This document shows positions 27,175 to 37,884 of a stretch of DNA of 64,000 nucleotides, piece after piece. The notes beneath the pieces are model-generated. The model was not told the origin of the DNA and searched no databases. It worked only from the letters and a program-made list of their open reading frames with translations. Numbering within the stretch: the first letter of the stretch is position 1; every line of letters begins with the position of its first letter. Position numbers and translations under genes: made by a program. Source of the stretch: Atopomonas sediminilitoris (lineage in GTDB: Bacteria; Pseudomonadota; Gammaproteobacteria; Pseudomonadales; Pseudomonadaceae); assembly GCF_022601735.1 (NCBI RefSeq), contig NZ_JAKUMM010000004.1, positions 248,001 through 312,000 of the forward strand, in the 5' to 3' direction.

Positions 27175-28311
27175 TCAGTTACGGTTAGCGGCAGCGTCTT
27201 CATCCAGCTGCCGTACGGCGATATAGCGTTCACTGCGACGGGTTTTGTCCATCACCTGCCCCACCAATTGACCGCAAGCCGCGTCGATATCTTCGCCACG
27301 CGTGGTGCGGACTGTCACGCTAAAGCCGGCATGATGCAGCTTGTCTTGAAAGCGGCGAATCGCATTATTACTCGGCCGCTCATAACCCGAATGTGGAAAT
27401 GGATTAAACGGGATTAAATTAATCTTGCAAGGGACATCTTTCAGTAATGCAATCATCTGCTCAGCGTGCTCGGGCTGATCGTTCACCCCTTTGAGCAAGG
27501 TGTACTCGATGGTGAGTACGCGCTTCTCGCCTAAGCGTGCGACATAACGCTTGCAGGTATCGAGCAAGACATCCAGTGGATACTTCTTGTTCAGCGGCAC
27601 CAACTGATTACGCAGCTCATCGTTAGGCGCATGCAATGACAGCGCTAAAGAGACATCCACGTGCTCGGCGAGCTTATCGATCATCGGCACGACACCTGAG
27701 GTCGATAGCGTCACTTTACGCTTAGAGATGCCGTAGCCTAAGTCTTCCATCATGATCTGCATGGCCGGCACAACGTTGTCAAAGTTCAACAACGGCTCGC
27801 CCATTCCCATCATCACCACGTTGGTGATGGCGCGATCAATTTTCGCTGGCACACTGCCAAACGACTGATTAGCGATCCACACCTGGCCGATAATTTCGGC
27901 ACTGGTCAGATCGCTGTTAAAACCTTGTTTGCCGGTTGAGCAAAAACTGCAATCCAGCGCACAACCAGCCTGAGAAGACACACACAAAGTGCCCCGACCA
28001 TTTTGTGGAATGTACACCGTTTCAACACAGCTACCCGATGCCACGCGGACTACCCACTTGCGTGTGCCATCGGCGGAAATATCTTCGCTCACCACTTCAG
28101 GCGGGCGAATTTCGGCACGTGCTTCGAGCTTTGCGCGCAAAGCCTTGCCGACGTTGGTCATGCCAGTGAAATCGGTCACACCAAAGTGGTGGATCCACTG
28201 CATGACCTGACCACCCCGAAAGCGCTTCTCGCCTATCGACTCGAAGAAATCTTCCATTTGCGGCTTGGTTAAGCCGAGCAAATTCACTTTTGGGGCAGTC
28301 TGATCACTCAT
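27175..28311 (-). CDS. rlmN: Dual-specificity rRNA/tRNA adenine-C2 methyltransferase RlmN
   Basis: 378-residue radical SAM enzyme that methylates A2503 of 23S rRNA and A37 of some tRNAs. The cluster motif C-x3-C-x2-C is in [15 protein letters not shown]. Conserved Cys positions for the methyl-transfer cycle include the one in AACGQL near the C-terminus. [23 protein letters not shown] is the family start (ATG 28311, with GAGAG upstream); the frame is open 13 codons further. It follows ndk by 20 bases. Confidence 0.96.
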   Translation of the reverse strand: MSDQTAPKVNLLGLTKPQMEDFFESIGEKRFRGGQVMQWIHHFGVTDFTGMTNVGKALRAKLEARAEIRPPEVVSEDISADGTRKWVVRVASGSCVETVYIPQNGRGTLCVSSQAGCALDCSFCSTGKQGFNSDLTSAEIIGQVWIANQSFGSVPAKIDRAITNVVMMGMGEPLLNFDNVVPAMQIMMEDLGYGISKRKVTLSTSGVVPMIDKLAEHVDVSLALSLHAPNDELRNQLVPLNKKYPLDVLLDTCKRYVARLGEKRVLTIEYTLLKGVNDQPEHAEQMIALLKDVPCKINLIPFNPFPHSGYERPSNNAIRRFQDKLHHAGFSVTVRTTRGEDIDAACGQLVGQVMDKTRRSERYIAVRQLDEDAAANRN

Positions 28312-28331
28312 CACAATACTCTCAATAACAC

Positions 28332-28763
28332 TTAGCGGATGCGTGCGCACACTTCGGTGGCAGCAAACCAGTAAGCGATTTCGCGAGCAGCAGACGCTTC
28401 AGAGTCAGAACCGTGAACAGCATTTTCGTCGATAGACACTGCGAAATCAGCACGGATAGTACCGGCGTCAGCTTTCTTCGGGTCGGTTGCGCCCATCAGC
28501 TCACGGTTTTTAGCGATAGCGCCTTCACCTTCCAGCACCTGAACAACCACAGGACCAGAAGTCATGAAAGAAACGAGGTCTTTGAAGAAAGGACGCTCTT
28601 TGTGCTCGGCGTAGAAGCCACCCGCTTCACGCTCGGACAGCTGCACCATCTTGGAAGCCACAACGCTCAGGCCGGCCTTCTCGAAACGGGTGACGATTTC
28701 ACCGATTACGTTCTTGGCAACAGCATCGGGCTTGATGATGGACAGAGTGCGTTCAACAGCCAT
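28332..28763 (-). CDS. ndk: Nucleoside diphosphate kinase
   Basis: 143 residues; balances NTP and dNTP pools by phosphate transfer through a histidine. The active-site His is in [20 protein letters not shown], preceded by [28 protein letters not shown] is the family start (ATG 28763, with GGAG upstream). It is the first gene of the block leading to der and is separated from iscX by a hairpin. Confidence 0.97.
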   Translation of the reverse strand: MAVERTLSIIKPDAVAKNVIGEIVTRFEKAGLSVVASKMVQLSEREAGGFYAEHKERPFFKDLVSFMTSGPVVVQVLEGEGAIAKNRELMGATDPKKADAGTIRADFAVSIDENAVHGSDSEASAAREIAYWFAATEVCARIR

Positions 28764-28808
28764 GGAAAACTCCAATAAATTAAGAAAGCAAGATAAAACA
28801 ACGGATTA

Positions 28809-28831
28809 AACCCGCGGATTATACGCGGGTT
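28809..28831 (-). terminator. Hairpin after iscX, likely end of the isc operon
   Basis: AACCCGCG (28809-28816) and CGCGGGTT (28824-28831) form an 8-bp stem with a 7-base loop between iscX and ndk. The downstream minus-strand sequence is only weakly T-rich, so termination may be partial. Confidence 0.5.
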
Positions 28832-28855
28832 ATGAAATTTAAGCGAAGGGCGCTT

Positions 28856-29050
28856 TTAGTCGCGCTCGTCGATCCAAGCTTGCTGAATCGCCTCAAGCAC
28901 CTTCTCGCCGCCGCGCTGGGCGTCATCATCAAATTGCGGCAAGGCCACTACCCAATTATGTAAGTCAACAAAATTGACATAGCGCGGATCAACATCAGGA
29001 TGGGTATCCACCAGTTCAATCGCGATATCCAACACATCCACCCACTTCAT
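28856..29050 (-). CDS. iscX: Fe-S assembly regulator IscX
   Basis: 64-residue acidic protein (KWVDVLDIAIELVDTHPDVDPRYVNFVDLHNWV) matching IscX/YfhJ, which binds IscS and tunes desulfurase activity and may carry iron. The ATG is preceded by AAGGAGG, which begins at the fdx stop codon. It is the last gene of the isc operon. Confidence 0.95.
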   Translation of the reverse strand: MKWVDVLDIAIELVDTHPDVDPRYVNFVDLHNWVVALPQFDDDAQRGGEKVLEAIQQAWIDERD

Positions 29051-29060
29051 GCTGGCCTCC

Positions 29061-29399
29061 TTAATGACGCTCGGACACTTGATTGAGGGTGTACTTGGGC
29101 AGCTCTACCACCAAATCACTGTCAGCCACGACAGCCTGGCAAGATAAGCGCGAATCAGGCTCAAGCCCCCACGCCTTATCCAGCATGTCATCTTCAAGCT
29201 CGTCGGAAGGCTCAAGCGACTGGAAGCCCTCACGCACTATGACGTGACAAGTCGTGCACGCACACGACTTCTCGCACGCGTGCTCAATCTCAATGCCATT
29301 ACGCAGCGCCGCATCGCAGATGGTCTCACCGGTCTGCGCCTCAATCACAGCCCCTTCCGGGCATTGTTCGGGGTGGGGTAAAAATACTATTTGCGGCAT
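29061..29399 (-). CDS. fdx: ISC-type [2Fe-2S] ferredoxin
   Basis: 112 residues. It supplies electrons during cluster assembly on IscU. The cluster ligands are in CEKSCACTTCHVIV with the fourth Cys in LSCQAVV, the adrenodoxin/ISC pattern (C-x5-C-x2-C ... C). It follows hscA closely and precedes iscX. MPQIVFLPHPEQCPEGAVIEA is the typical start. Confidence 0.96.
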   Translation of the reverse strand: MPQIVFLPHPEQCPEGAVIEAQTGETICDAALRNGIEIEHACEKSCACTTCHVIVREGFQSLEPSDELEDDMLDKAWGLEPDSRLSCQAVVADSDLVVELPKYTLNQVSERH

Positions 29400-29402
29400 G
29401 AC

Positions 29403-31265
29403 TTATTCCTCAATTTCTTGCACGTTGCGGCCAGCAAGTGCCGCGCGAACACTGGCATCCATTCGGCGAGCAGCAAATTCATCGGTGGCCACGCTCAGCG
29501 CTTTAGCGGCCGCACTCACTGCCGCCGCATCCGCACTTTGCGCACGCACTTGGAGCAACTGCGCGATTGCTTGATCAATATCGCGGCGCTCCGCCTCACT
29601 CAATAAAGCCAAACCATCCGCCGCCAAAGCTGCCTGCACCGCCTCTAACAAACGATCGGCATCCACCTGTTCCTCAGCCAGAGCGCGGGCGTCTTTATCG
29701 ACACCGGCATATTCCATCGATTCTGTGAGCATGCGAGCGATTTCATCATCACTTAAACCATACGAGGGCTTAACTTGGATGCTGGCTTCAACGCCCGAGT
29801 TCAACTCACGCGCTGTGACATCCAATAAGCCATCGGCATCAACCTGAAAGGTCACGCGAATTTTGGCCGCGCCGGCCGGCATCGGCGGAATGCCGCGCAA
29901 CTCGAAGCGCGCCAGTGAGCGACAGGCGCTGATCAACTCACGCTCACCTTGCAGCACATGTATCAACATGGCCGTTTGGCCATCTTTATAGGTGGTGAAT
30001 TCTTGGGCGCGTGCCGATGGAATCGTGGTGTTGCGCGCAATCACCTTCTCCATCAGTCCGCCCATGGTTTCTAGCCCCAACGACAGCGGAATCACATCCA
30101 GCAGCAACAGCTCATCGCCACTGCGATTGCCTGCTAAGACATCTGCCTGGATAGAAGCACCGATAGCCACGACTTGATCGGGATCGATATCGGTTAAGGG
30201 CTCGCGCGCAAACAAGCGCCCAACCACATCTCGAACACGGGGCACACGTGTAGAACCACCCACCATGACCACAGCGTCCACTTCCTCAAGCTCAACGTCG
30301 GCATCGCGCAAGGCGCGGCGACAGGCTTTAAGGGTACGCTCAAGCAATGGATCGATCAGTTCAACAAAACGCTCGCGGGTTAGCACGCCCTGCCAAGAGC
30401 CATAACTGAGCTGTACCGAAGATGCGTCAGTCAGTGCCTCTTTGGCTGCGCAAGCCTGCTCTAATAAGCTTCGTTGTTGGGCCGGAGTTAAATCAGTGGA
30501 GGCCTGCGCCTCGCCCAGCACCCAGTGTGCGATGGCTAAATCCAAATCATCGCCACCCAGCGCGCTGTCACCACCGGTGGCCAGCACTTCAAATACGCCG
30601 CGACTTAGACGCAGGATCGACACATCAAACGTGCCGCCGCCTAAGTCATAAATCGCCACCACACCTTCAGCTTGTTTATCTAGGCCATAGGCCACCGCTG
30701 CTGCAGTCGGTTCATTAAGCAAACGCAGCACATTGAGACCGGCCAATTTGGCCGCATCTTTGGTGGCTTGACGCTGCGCATCATCAAAATAAGCCGGTAC
30801 GGTAATCACCGCACCAACCAACTCACCGCCCAAGGTTTGTTCAGCACGAGCGCGCAGGGCTTTAAGAATATCGGCCGACACCTCGACAGGGCTCTTGTTG
30901 CCCTGGCAGGTTTCGATAAACGGCATTTGCGAATCGCCAGCAACAAAGCGGTAAGGCAGTTGCTCGCCCAGCTGATGAATATCTTGCAAGCCGCGCCCCA
31001 TCAGGCGCTTTACCGACACGATGGTATTCAAAGGATCTTGCGATGTCGCCGCTTTGGCTGCCGCGCCGACCACAGTCGCCGAGGCCTGATAGTGCACGGC
31101 CGAGGGCAGAATAACCGCGCCGTCCGCATCGGGCAGCGTTTCAGCCAAGCCGCTGCGCACACTGGCTACCAGCGAGTTGGTAGTACCCAGGTCGATACCC
31201 ACCGCCAAGCGACGCTGGTGCGGCTTAGGAGCCTGTCCTGGTTCTGCAATTTGTAGTAGTGCCAT
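29403..31265 (-). CDS. hscA: Hsp70-family chaperone HscA
   Basis: 620-residue specialised Hsp70 that, with HscB, releases the assembled cluster from IscU. The ATPase domain has [12 protein letters not shown], the phosphate loop [14 protein letters not shown] and [14 protein letters not shown]; the substrate-binding domain follows from about residue 390. The length and location separate it from DnaK. A 42-base gap divides it from hscB. Confidence 0.97.
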   Translation of the reverse strand: MALLQIAEPGQAPKPHQRRLAVGIDLGTTNSLVASVRSGLAETLPDADGAVILPSAVHYQASATVVGAAAKAATSQDPLNTIVSVKRLMGRGLQDIHQLGEQLPYRFVAGDSQMPFIETCQGNKSPVEVSADILKALRARAEQTLGGELVGAVITVPAYFDDAQRQATKDAAKLAGLNVLRLLNEPTAAAVAYGLDKQAEGVVAIYDLGGGTFDVSILRLSRGVFEVLATGGDSALGGDDLDLAIAHWVLGEAQASTDLTPAQQRSLLEQACAAKEALTDASSVQLSYGSWQGVLTRERFVELIDPLLERTLKACRRALRDADVELEEVDAVVMVGGSTRVPRVRDVVGRLFAREPLTDIDPDQVVAIGASIQADVLAGNRSGDELLLLDVIPLSLGLETMGGLMEKVIARNTTIPSARAQEFTTYKDGQTAMLIHVLQGERELISACRSLARFELRGIPPMPAGAAKIRVTFQVDADGLLDVTARELNSGVEASIQVKPSYGLSDDEIARMLTESMEYAGVDKDARALAEEQVDADRLLEAVQAALAADGLALLSEAERRDIDQAIAQLLQVRAQSADAAAVSAAAKALSVATDEFAARRMDASVRAALAGRNVQEIEE

Positions 31266-31307
31266 GGGTCATTCTTAGCCAGGCGCTGCCTAGCATCGCA
31301 ATAAGGT

Positions 31308-31817
31308 TCAGTCGTCCAGACGCTCTTCTAGCTGACGCACTTCCCTGGCCAACTTATCGAGAAACTGTAAGCGGCGCACCAAGCGTTCGGCCTCTGACAT
31401 GCGCGCAGCATCCTGCCAAATAGCTGAAAACTCTTGCTCTTGCGCTTGCTGCAGCTGTTTTAACTCTGCTTTGAAGGCATTCACTGCGGGCCAGTCGGTG
31501 ATTTCTTCCAGCGCTTCACGCAGGTGCATTTGCTGCATTAAAAAACTGGGATCTTGCACCGTCGCTTCCAGGGCCAAATCGCAGCCTTGCAAACGCAACA
31601 GGTAAAGCGCGCGCTGCGCCGGGTTCTTCAACACCCGATAGGCTTCGTTCATATTGGCCGAGCGCTCAATGGCCAAGCGTTGCTCGCGCGCATCGGCATC
31701 GGCAAAACGATCCGGATGCACCGCCTTAGCCATCTCACGGTAGCGCGCAGATAACTCGGTTAAATCCAGCTCAAACGCAGGCTTTAAACCAAACAGACCA
31801 AAGTGGCACTCAGACAT
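31308..31817 (-). CDS. hscB: Fe-S co-chaperone HscB
   Basis: 169-residue J-protein that delivers IscU to HscA. The J domain includes the HPD motif in [10 protein letters not shown], and the C-terminal three-helix region binds Isc[19 protein letters not shown] is the family N-terminus, so I use ATG 31817; the longer open frame overlaps iscA. With this start, the gene overlaps the iscA stop by eight bases. Confidence 0.96.
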   Translation of the reverse strand: MSECHFGLFGLKPAFELDLTELSARYREMAKAVHPDRFADADAREQRLAIERSANMNEAYRVLKNPAQRALYLLRLQGCDLALEATVQDPSFLMQQMHLREALEEITDWPAVNAFKAELKQLQQAQEQEFSAIWQDAARMSEAERLVRRLQFLDKLAREVRQLEERLDD

Positions 31818-32133
31818 TGAAGCTTTCGCCGCAACCGCACTCACCACGCACGTTGGGGTTATTGAACTTGAAGCCTTCGTTAAGGCCCTCACGAACAAAA
31901 TCCAACTCGGTGCCATCGATGTAAACCAAGCTTTTTGCGTCGACATACACCTTGGTGCCGTGACTTTCGAATACCTGATCTTCGCTCACTGGCTCATCAA
32001 CAAACTCCAGCACATACGCCATACCAGAACACCCTGTGGTACGTACGCCAACGCGAATCCCTTCACCTTTACCGCGCCCATCAAGAGAACGACGTATGTG
32101 TTGCGCTGCTGCTTCGGTCATGGTGACAGCCAT
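31810..32133 (-). CDS. iscA: A-type Fe-S carrier IscA
   Basis: 107 residues. Accepts or carries iron or [Fe-S] clusters to apoproteins. The three conserved cysteines are present: TTGCSGMAY and GECGCGESF. It follows iscU by 14 bases and overlaps hscB by eight bases. Confidence 0.97.
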   Translation of the reverse strand: MAVTMTEAAAQHIRRSLDGRGKGEGIRVGVRTTGCSGMAYVLEFVDEPVSEDQVFESHGTKVYVDAKSLVYIDGTELDFVREGLNEGFKFNNPNVRGECGCGESFNV

Positions 32134-32147
32134 TGCCTTAACTCTCC

Positions 32148-32534
32148 TCAGGAAATGCCATTTTTCTGCTTGTAATCTTGCACAGCAGCTTTAATCGCAT
32201 CCTCAGCCAGAACTGAGCAGTGAATCTTGACCGGCGGCAATGCCAGCTCTTCAGCCAGCTGGGTGTTTTTGATCTGAGCGGCTTCTTCCAAGGTTTTACC
32301 CTTCATCCACTCAGTCGCTAGCGAGCTCGAGGCAATCGCCGAGCCGCAGCCGTAGGTTTTGAACTTGGCGTCTTCGATCACGCCGTCAGCACTTACTTTA
32401 ATCTGTAAGCGCATAACGTCACCGCAGGCTGGAGCGCCGACCATGCCGGTCCCCACATCCTGATCTTGATCGTTAAGCTTGCCCACGTTACGTGGGTTTT
32501 CGTAATGGTCGATGACCTTTTCGCTGTATGCCAT
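32148..32534 (-). CDS. iscU: Fe-S cluster scaffold IscU
   Basis: 128 residues. The scaffold on which [2Fe-2S] and [4Fe-4S] clusters are built. Conserved cysteines are in [19 protein letters not shown] and [10 protein letters not shown], and the HscA recognition motif LPPVK is present. [18 protein letters not shown] is the family N-terminus, so ATG 32534 is chosen over a longer open frame. Confidence 0.97.
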   Translation of the reverse strand: MAYSEKVIDHYENPRNVGKLNDQDQDVGTGMVGAPACGDVMRLQIKVSADGVIEDAKFKTYGCGSAIASSSLATEWMKGKTLEEAAQIKNTQLAEELALPPVKIHCSVLAEDAIKAAVQDYKQKNGIS

Positions 32535-32563
32535 GGTAGTAATCCTCGCTAATCGTTCGGGGC

Positions 32564-33778
32564 TCAGTGGGCCTGCCACTGCACCTTGGACAGGTCTACG
32601 CCGTCCTTATACATATCCCACAGAGGCGACAACTCACGCAGCTTCTCGACTGCCTGGCGCGCCTGCGTCGCTGCAAAATCCACCTCTTCATTGGTGGTGA
32701 AGCGACCAAAACTGAAACGAATCGAGCTATGCGCCAACTCATCGCTACGGCCCAGAGCGCGCAGCACATAAGAAGGCTCCAGCGAAGCAGAAGTACACGC
32801 CGAGCCAGAAGATACCGCCAAATCTTTCAACGACATCAGCAGCGACTCGCCTTCCACGTAGTTGAAACTGACGTTCATGTTGTGCGGTACGCGTTGCTCA
32901 GCCGAGCCGTTGAGGTAAACCTCTTCGATGTCTGACAGCTGGTCCCAAAAACGCTTGGCCAGTGCTTTGGCATGCTCACGGTCTTTTTCCAGCTCTAGCT
33001 TGGCCAGACGAAACGCTTCGCCCATACCGACCAGCTGATGCGTGGCAAGAGTGCCCGAACGCATGCCACGCTCGTGGCCGCCGCCATGCATTTGCGCCTC
33101 AAGACGCACACGCGGCTTACGGCGCACATACAATGCGCCGGCACCTTTGGGGCCGTAAGTTTTATGCGCCGAGAACGACATCAAGTCGACCTTCAACGCA
33201 TCAAGATCAATCGCCACTTTGCCAGTGGATTGCGCAGCATCCACATGGAACAGCACACCACGACTGCGGGTCAGTTCGCCAATGGCGGCAATGTCGGTGA
33301 TCACACCAATCTCATTGTTCACGTGCATCAAACTGACCAAGATGGTGTCTTCGCGCAGTGCGCCTTCGACCTGGGCGGGCGAAATCACACCGTCACTATC
33401 GGGCTCAAGGTAGGTTACTTCAAACCCTTCGCGCTCAAGCTGACGACAAGTATCCAGCACTGCTTTGTGCTCGATCTTGGAGGTAATGATGTGCTTGCCC
33501 TTGCCCTGATAGAAGTGCGCGACACCCTTGATCGCCAAGTTATCAGACTCGGTCGCACCGGAAGTCCAAACGATTTCGCGTGGATCAGCATTCACCAGCT
33601 CCGCCACCTGACGGCGAGCGTTCTCCACCGCTTCTTCGGCTTTCCAGCCAAACAGGTGCGAGCGTGATGCTGGGTTGCCGAAATTCCCTTCCAAGGTCAG
33701 GCATTCGATCATCTTCTGCGCCACACGCGGATCCACTGGAGTGGTCGCTGAGTAGTCAAGATAAATCGGCAATTTCAT
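32564..33778 (-). CDS. iscS: Cysteine desulfurase IscS
   Basis: 404-residue PLP enzyme that takes sulphur from cysteine for Fe-S clusters, tRNA thiolation and other uses. The PLP lysine lies in [17 protein letters not shown], and the catalytic Cys loop in [44 protein letters not shown] is the usual start. It follows iscR by 32 bases. Confidence 0.97.
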   Translation of the reverse strand: MKLPIYLDYSATTPVDPRVAQKMIECLTLEGNFGNPASRSHLFGWKAEEAVENARRQVAELVNADPREIVWTSGATESDNLAIKGVAHFYQGKGKHIITSKIEHKAVLDTCRQLEREGFEVTYLEPDSDGVISPAQVEGALREDTILVSLMHVNNEIGVITDIAAIGELTRSRGVLFHVDAAQSTGKVAIDLDALKVDLMSFSAHKTYGPKGAGALYVRRKPRVRLEAQMHGGGHERGMRSGTLATHQLVGMGEAFRLAKLELEKDREHAKALAKRFWDQLSDIEEVYLNGSAEQRVPHNMNVSFNYVEGESLLMSLKDLAVSSGSACTSASLEPSYVLRALGRSDELAHSSIRFSFGRFTTNEEVDFAATQARQAVEKLRELSPLWDMYKDGVDLSKVQWQAH

Positions 33779-33810
33779 GGTGTTATCCCCTCAGGCTTGG
33801 GCTGCGCCGG

Positions 33811-34299
33811 TCAGTCAACTGCCGACGTCAAAATAGTATCGAGCGCGCGTCGTGCATCGTCGGTGCGACGATCCTGACGCGCAGCGACTTCTTGCACCTC
33901 ACGGCGCTTGACCAAGTCGGCCAGACTAATGTCGCTTAAGAAATCATGGATCTGTTGACTCAAGTCACACCAAAGGTGATGTGTGAGACAAGTTCCACTG
34001 GGATGACAGGTGCCCGCACCGTGACAGCGCGTGGCATCGACGGACTCATTGACTGCATCAATCACTTGCGCCACATGAATAGACTGCGACTCACGCGATA
34101 ACTGATAGCCGCCACCCGGGCCGCGCACACTGGAAACCAGCTCGCAGCGCCGTAACTTGGCGAACAGTTGCTCTAGATAAGACAGCGAGATGCCTTGACG
34201 GTCGGAGATATCAGCCAGCGATACAGGGCCTGATTGCGCATGTAGCGCAAGATCAAGCATAGCGGTAACCGCGTAACGGCCTTTAGTAGTCAGACGCAT
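33811..34299 (-). CDS. iscR: Fe-S sensing regulator IscR
   Basis: 162-residue Rrf2-family regulator that represses the isc operon when it carries a [2Fe-2S] cluster. The winged helix covers the N-terminal ~65 residues ([22 protein letters not shown]). Cluster ligands are the three cysteines in [19 protein letters not shown], followed by the conserved His. Upstream DNA contains matches to the IscR type 1 site, which supports autoregulation. Confidence 0.97.
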   Translation of the reverse strand: MRLTTKGRYAVTAMLDLALHAQSGPVSLADISDRQGISLSYLEQLFAKLRRCELVSSVRGPGGGYQLSRESQSIHVAQVIDAVNESVDATRCHGAGTCHPSGTCLTHHLWCDLSQQIHDFLSDISLADLVKRREVQEVAARQDRRTDDARRALDTILTSAVD

Positions 34300-34330
34300 G
34301 ACTCATCACAGGTGGCTGGAACGTGGTGCC

Positions 34331-34388
34331 AGTATGCTAATCCCGACTATTTAAGTCAAGTATTTAACCTAGTGATTTAGTCGGAATT
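34331..34388 (-). promoter_or_regulatory. iscR promoter with IscR type 1 operators
   Basis: On the minus strand a -35 TTGACT (34359-34354) and a -10 CATACT (34336-34331) are 17 bases apart. A strong match to the IscR type 1 motif, centred on TTGACTTAAATAGTCGG (34339-34363), covers the -35. A second, weaker match with CCGACTAAATCA lies directly upstream (34364-34388). Operator recognition is from memory of the family consensus. Confidence 0.7.
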
Positions 34389-34431
34389 AGCTAAAGCTGC
34401 GGGGCGACTATAACAGAAGCCCCGCTGACAA

Positions 34432-35238
34432 TCAGCCCTTGGCCACTTCGCCTTCCGCCTTGCCTGCCGCATCCTCCACAGGTTCAACGGCTACACCGGC
34501 AAAATCAGCGGCGTTTAACTCTGGCAGCGCCTTGGCGCAATAATCACTGCCCAGCGCTGTCAGGGCTTTGCACATGCCACCTAAACGGTCATCCACCGCT
34601 TGCATATGATCCAGCATCTGGCCGATCGCCTGCGCCACAGGATCTGGCATGTCCTGACTTACGCCGTAGGCGTCAAAGCCGATTTTCTCGGCCATCGCCT
34701 GACGCCGCGCAACCTGCTCATCATCCGCCTTGGCAATGATGCGACCAGGAATGCCTACTGCCGTAGCGCCCGCCGGCACCGCCTTGGTCACGACTGCATT
34801 GGAGCCAATTTTAGCCCCGGCACCCACGGTAAACGGCCCCAAAACCTTGGCGCCCGCACCAACCACCACACCATCTTCTAGCGTCGGATGGCGCTTGCCT
34901 TTGTTCCAGCTGGTACCCCCTAAGGTCACGCCTTGATAAAGAGTGACATCGTTACCAATCTCTGCCGTTTCACCGATCACCACACCCATACCGTGATCAA
35001 TAAAGAAGCGCTGACCAATTTTGGCGCCAGGATGAATTTCAATGCCGGTCAAAAAACGCCCCGAATTAGACACAGCGCGCGCCAACCACTTCCAGCCACG
35101 CAGCCACAAAGCATGCGCAATACGGTGTAACCATATGGCGTGCAAGCCTGGATAGCAGGTGATGACTTCCCAGGTATTGCGTGCTGCCGGATCGCGACGG
35201 AAAACACTTTGGATATCGTCCTTTATACCTTCAAACAT
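34432..35238 (-). CDS. cysE: Serine O-acetyltransferase
   Basis: 268 residues. It acetylates serine in the first committed step of cysteine synthesis. The N-terminal helical domain ([21 protein letters not shown]) is followed by a hexapeptide-repeat left-handed helix with the active-site segment [17 protein letters not shown]. The C-terminal ~90 residues are an extra extension of mixed charge. ATG 35238 has GGGGAGG upstream. It overlaps trmJ by eight bases. Cysteine supply next to the isc operon is consistent with sulphur demand. Confidence 0.95.
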   Translation of the reverse strand: MFEGIKDDIQSVFRRDPAARNTWEVITCYPGLHAIWLHRIAHALWLRGWKWLARAVSNSGRFLTGIEIHPGAKIGQRFFIDHGMGVVIGETAEIGNDVTLYQGVTLGGTSWNKGKRHPTLEDGVVVGAGAKVLGPFTVGAGAKIGSNAVVTKAVPAGATAVGIPGRIIAKADDEQVARRQAMAEKIGFDAYGVSQDMPDPVAQAIGQMLDHMQAVDDRLGGMCKALTALGSDYCAKALPELNAADFAGVAVEPVEDAAGKAEGEVAKG

Positions 35239-36052
35239 CACTGCCTCCCCGCTTACCTGGCTCACCACGCAAGCTACGCTGTGTCTCCGTCAAAATGCCA
35301 CGCAATATATTCATCTCTAACTTATTCACCTCAGCACGCCCATACAGGCGGCGCAGCCTGGCCATCAAATGACGTGGCTTTTGCGGATCATGAAAGCCCA
35401 CCTCGATCAGCACTTGCTCTAAGTGCTCGAAATACCGCTCCATCTCATCAGCACTGGCTGGCTGTTCATTGAGCATGGATGACGCTTCAAATTTGCGCTG
35501 CTTGAGCGGCGCTTCAGCCCGGGCCAGTTGCGCCATCCGCAGCTCATACACCAACACCTGCACGGCAGCCGCCAAATTCAGCGAGCTAAACTCTGGGTTA
35601 GACGGGATATGAATGTGAAATTTACAACGCTGCAACTCTTCATTGGTCAGCCCGGAGTGCTCACGACCAAACACCAGCGCCACATCCCCTTCTACCCCAG
35701 CATCAAAATGCTCCAGCACCTTGTTCGCTGACTCGCGCGGGTCAAGCAACGACAAAGGAATACGCCGGTCACGGGCACTGGTTCCCATGACCAAAGAGCA
35801 ACCTTGCAGCGCCTCATCTAAGGTTTTCACCACGCGGGCGTTTTCTAAAATATCGTCCGCCCCTGAGGCGCGCGCCTTCGCATTCCCATTGGGAAAGTCT
35901 TCTGGCTCAACCAGATATAAATGACTTAAGCCCATGTTTTTCATGGCACGCGCGGCACCACCGATATTGCCGGGATGACTGGTGTTGACCAATACAATTC
36001 GAATGTTCTCAGACACGCTCAAGCTACTTACAGAATCCGCAGGGACAGGCAT
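35231..36052 (-). CDS. trmJ: tRNA (cytidine/uridine-2'-O)-methyltransferase TrmJ
   Basis: 273 residues, SPOUT-class enzyme methylating the ribose at position 32 of tRNAs. Visible motifs are [34 protein letters not shown] and [23 protein letters not shown], which form the trefoil knot SAM site. The start is uncertain: ATG 36052 has only GAGG about 11 bases upstream, and the first ~15 residues have no counterpart in the family, so a start near ENIRIVLVN is possible. Divergent from suhB. Confidence 0.94.
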   Translation of the reverse strand: MPVPADSVSSLSVSENIRIVLVNTSHPGNIGGAARAMKNMGLSHLYLVEPEDFPNGNAKARASGADDILENARVVKTLDEALQGCSLVMGTSARDRRIPLSLLDPRESANKVLEHFDAGVEGDVALVFGREHSGLTNEELQRCKFHIHIPSNPEFSSLNLAAAVQVLVYELRMAQLARAEAPLKQRKFEASSMLNEQPASADEMERYFEHLEQVLIEVGFHDPQKPRHLMARLRRLYGRAEVNKLEMNILRGILTETQRSLRGEPGKRGGSDV

Positions 36053-36105
36053 GTTACAAAAGCCTCACCCAGCACGCCATGACTCCTTCAAGTTATTCGG
36101 TTTTC

Positions 36106-36114
36106 TGCTAGAAT
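36106..36114 (+). promoter_or_regulatory. Extended -10 promoter for suhB
   Basis: TGCTAGAAT is an extended -10 element about 35 bases before the suhB ATG; a weak -35 (CTTCAA, 36086-36091) lies 17 bases upstream. It is in the trmJ-suhB divergent gap. Confidence 0.55.
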
Positions 36115-36148
36115 GGCCGGCTTTCTTTAACAGTCTAGGTATCCTTCC

Positions 36149-36964
36149 ATGCAACCCATGTTGAATATTGCCCTGCGTGCCGCTCGCGCAGCCGGCGAAC
36201 TGATCATCCGCTCCACTGACCGACTGGATGCAATCAGCGTCAACGAAAAGGATGCCAAAGACTACGTCACCGAGATTGATCTGGCCGCTGAGCGCTTGAT
36301 CATCAGCACGCTGCAAAAGGCCTACCCTGACCATGGCTTCTACGGCGAAGAAAGCGGCTTCCAAGAAGGCAAAGGCGAAGGCAAAGATTACATCTGGGTG
36401 ATCGATCCGCTGGATGGCACCACCAACTTCACCCGTGGCCTGCCCCACTACGCGGTCAGCATCGCCTGCAAATACAAAGGCCGCCTTGAGCACGCCGTTG
36501 TACTGGATCCTTCTCGCCAAGAAGAGTTCACCGCCACCCGTGGCCGTGGTGCACAGCTGAACGGCAAGCGCATCCGCGTGAGCAACCGCAAAAGCCTTGA
36601 GGGTGCACTGCTGGGCACAGGCTTTCCGTTCCGCGATAGCCAGCTGGAATACTTGGACAGCTATCTTGGCATGTTCCGCAGCTTGGTCGGTGAAACGGCT
36701 GGTGTTCGTCGTGCCGGCGCTGCCAGCCTAGACTTAGCCTACGTGGCCGCTGGCCGCTTTGATGCATTTTGGGAGTTCGGCCTGTCCGAATGGGACATGG
36801 CAGCCGGTGCACTGCTGATTCAAGAAGCGGGCGGCTTAATGAGTGACTTTACCGGCGGCCACGATTTCTTGGCCAAGGGGCATATTGTTGCCGGCAACAC
36901 TAAGTGCTTTAAGGCTGTACTGACGGCGATTCAGCCGCACTTACCGCCAGCGCTTAAGCGCTAA
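36149..36964 (+). CDS. suhB: Inositol monophosphatase family protein SuhB
   Basis: 271 residues. The family hydrolyses inositol 1-phosphate; in bacteria SuhB also acts in rRNA antitermination and ribosome assembly. Metal-binding motifs are present: EEsgF in GEESGFQEG, DPLDGTTNF and WDMAAGALL. The gene starts at ATG 36149 with a promoter upstream and is followed by a strong terminator. Confidence 0.95.
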   Translation: MQPMLNIALRAARAAGELIIRSTDRLDAISVNEKDAKDYVTEIDLAAERLIISTLQKAYPDHGFYGEESGFQEGKGEGKDYIWVIDPLDGTTNFTRGLPHYAVSIACKYKGRLEHAVVLDPSRQEEFTATRGRGAQLNGKRIRVSNRKSLEGALLGTGFPFRDSQLEYLDSYLGMFRSLVGETAGVRRAGAASLDLAYVAAGRFDAFWEFGLSEWDMAAGALLIQEAGGLMSDFTGGHDFLAKGHIVAGNTKCFKAVLTAIQPHLPPALKR

Positions 36965-36968
36965 GCAT

Positions 36969-37003
36969 AAAAAAATCCCCGGCTTGCTACCGGGGATTTT
37001 TTT
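36969..37003. terminator. Terminator after suhB, bidirectional
   Basis: AAAAAAATCCCCGG and CCGGGGATTTTTTT form a stem with a 7-base loop. A and T runs on either side make it active for suhB and the convergent small gene at 37039. Confidence 0.92.
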
Positions 37004-37038
37004 GTCTGTTGTTTCTCACAACACTGCAAGAAGCAACC

Positions 37039-37272
37039 TTAATGCAGCACTCGCGGGCCATCCGAAACTTTCTCGCCTTCAGCCATGCGCGCGGCCATTT
37101 GCACGCCGACGTTCATCATGGCTTTGGCCACCTCCACTTGCTGGCCATGAAGAAAGCCTTTGGCATCACCGGAAAACTCGATAATAACCAGGGGTTCGCC
37201 TTCTTCCTCTGAACGACGCAAAGCAATGCGTCCGTCTTCCAGTTCGACGATTTCCAAAAAGGATGTCGACAT
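37039..37272 (-). CDS. Uncharacterised small protein (77 aa)
   Basis: 77 residues with no domain I recognise. The sequence begins with an acidic strand-like segment (EIVELEDGRIALRRSEEEGEPLVIIEFSGDAK) and continues with an amphipathic helix (FLHGQQVEVAKAMMNVGVQMAARMAEGE). No signal peptide or membrane segment. It follows DUF6586 on the minus strand with a 33-base gap and has GGAG-like sequence upstream, so it looks genuinely translated. Function unknown. Confidence 0.75.
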   Translation of the reverse strand: MSTSFLEIVELEDGRIALRRSEEEGEPLVIIEFSGDAKGFLHGQQVEVAKAMMNVGVQMAARMAEGEKVSDGPRVLH

Positions 37273-37305
37273 CGTAACTCCTTACTACTTAAGGCAAGGC
37301 AAGCC

Positions 37306-37824
37306 TTACCATTCATTCAAGCCTTCGCGCAGTCGCAATACCAACTGCTTAAGCTGATCACGCCACTCACTCAGCGTGTCACGACTCAAAGGCACGTCCT
37401 CGACCTGCTCACCCGAGCGACTGATTAAATTCACCGCCGGATCAATCTTGCTGAGGGCACTTGGCTGCACCGGATAGTGCAAAGCGTCATAGTGCTGCAC
37501 CAGCGCCTTAAGCCAACTGTGTTCGGCTTCCATAATTTCGACCAACTCAGCCAGCTCAGCACCTGGGTGCTGTTGCAAGCTCGTTCGACTGATCAAGCGG
37601 TCAACGCGTACTTCATTGGCGATGGGCAAGCGGTAAAAAGAGGCAATTTCTTGCCCGAGGGCCAACGTCGCACCGTACAAATGAAACAACGCCGATTCAC
37701 GCAAGCACTGCTCCAGCGCTGGCTGAATAGCCGGCGTGCCACGGTCGCTTTGGCGCCACTGATCAAGCACTAAGCCTGTGAAATAGATTCGTTGATTGGT
37801 GCGGGTGTAGGGCTCATTGGCCAT
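37306..37824 (-). CDS. DUF6586-like uncharacterised protein
   Basis: 172 residues, largely alpha-helical by sequence, with MANEPYTRTNQRIYFTGLVLDQW as a conserved-looking start. I recognise the pattern as a family reported from pseudomonads (DUF6586) without known function. ATG 37824 has GGAGG upstream. It sits between topA and a 77-residue small gene, all on the minus strand, and may be cotranscribed with either. Confidence 0.75.
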   Translation of the reverse strand: MANEPYTRTNQRIYFTGLVLDQWRQSDRGTPAIQPALEQCLRESALFHLYGATLALGQEIASFYRLPIANEVRVDRLISRTSLQQHPGAELAELVEIMEAEHSWLKALVQHYDALHYPVQPSALSKIDPAVNLISRSGEQVEDVPLSRDTLSEWRDQLKQLVLRLREGLNEW

Positions 37825-37884
37825 AAGCAGTCCTCCGGCGGGGTGCACCAGTATACCCCGCCAAAGGCTCTTTCCGGCAGCCGA

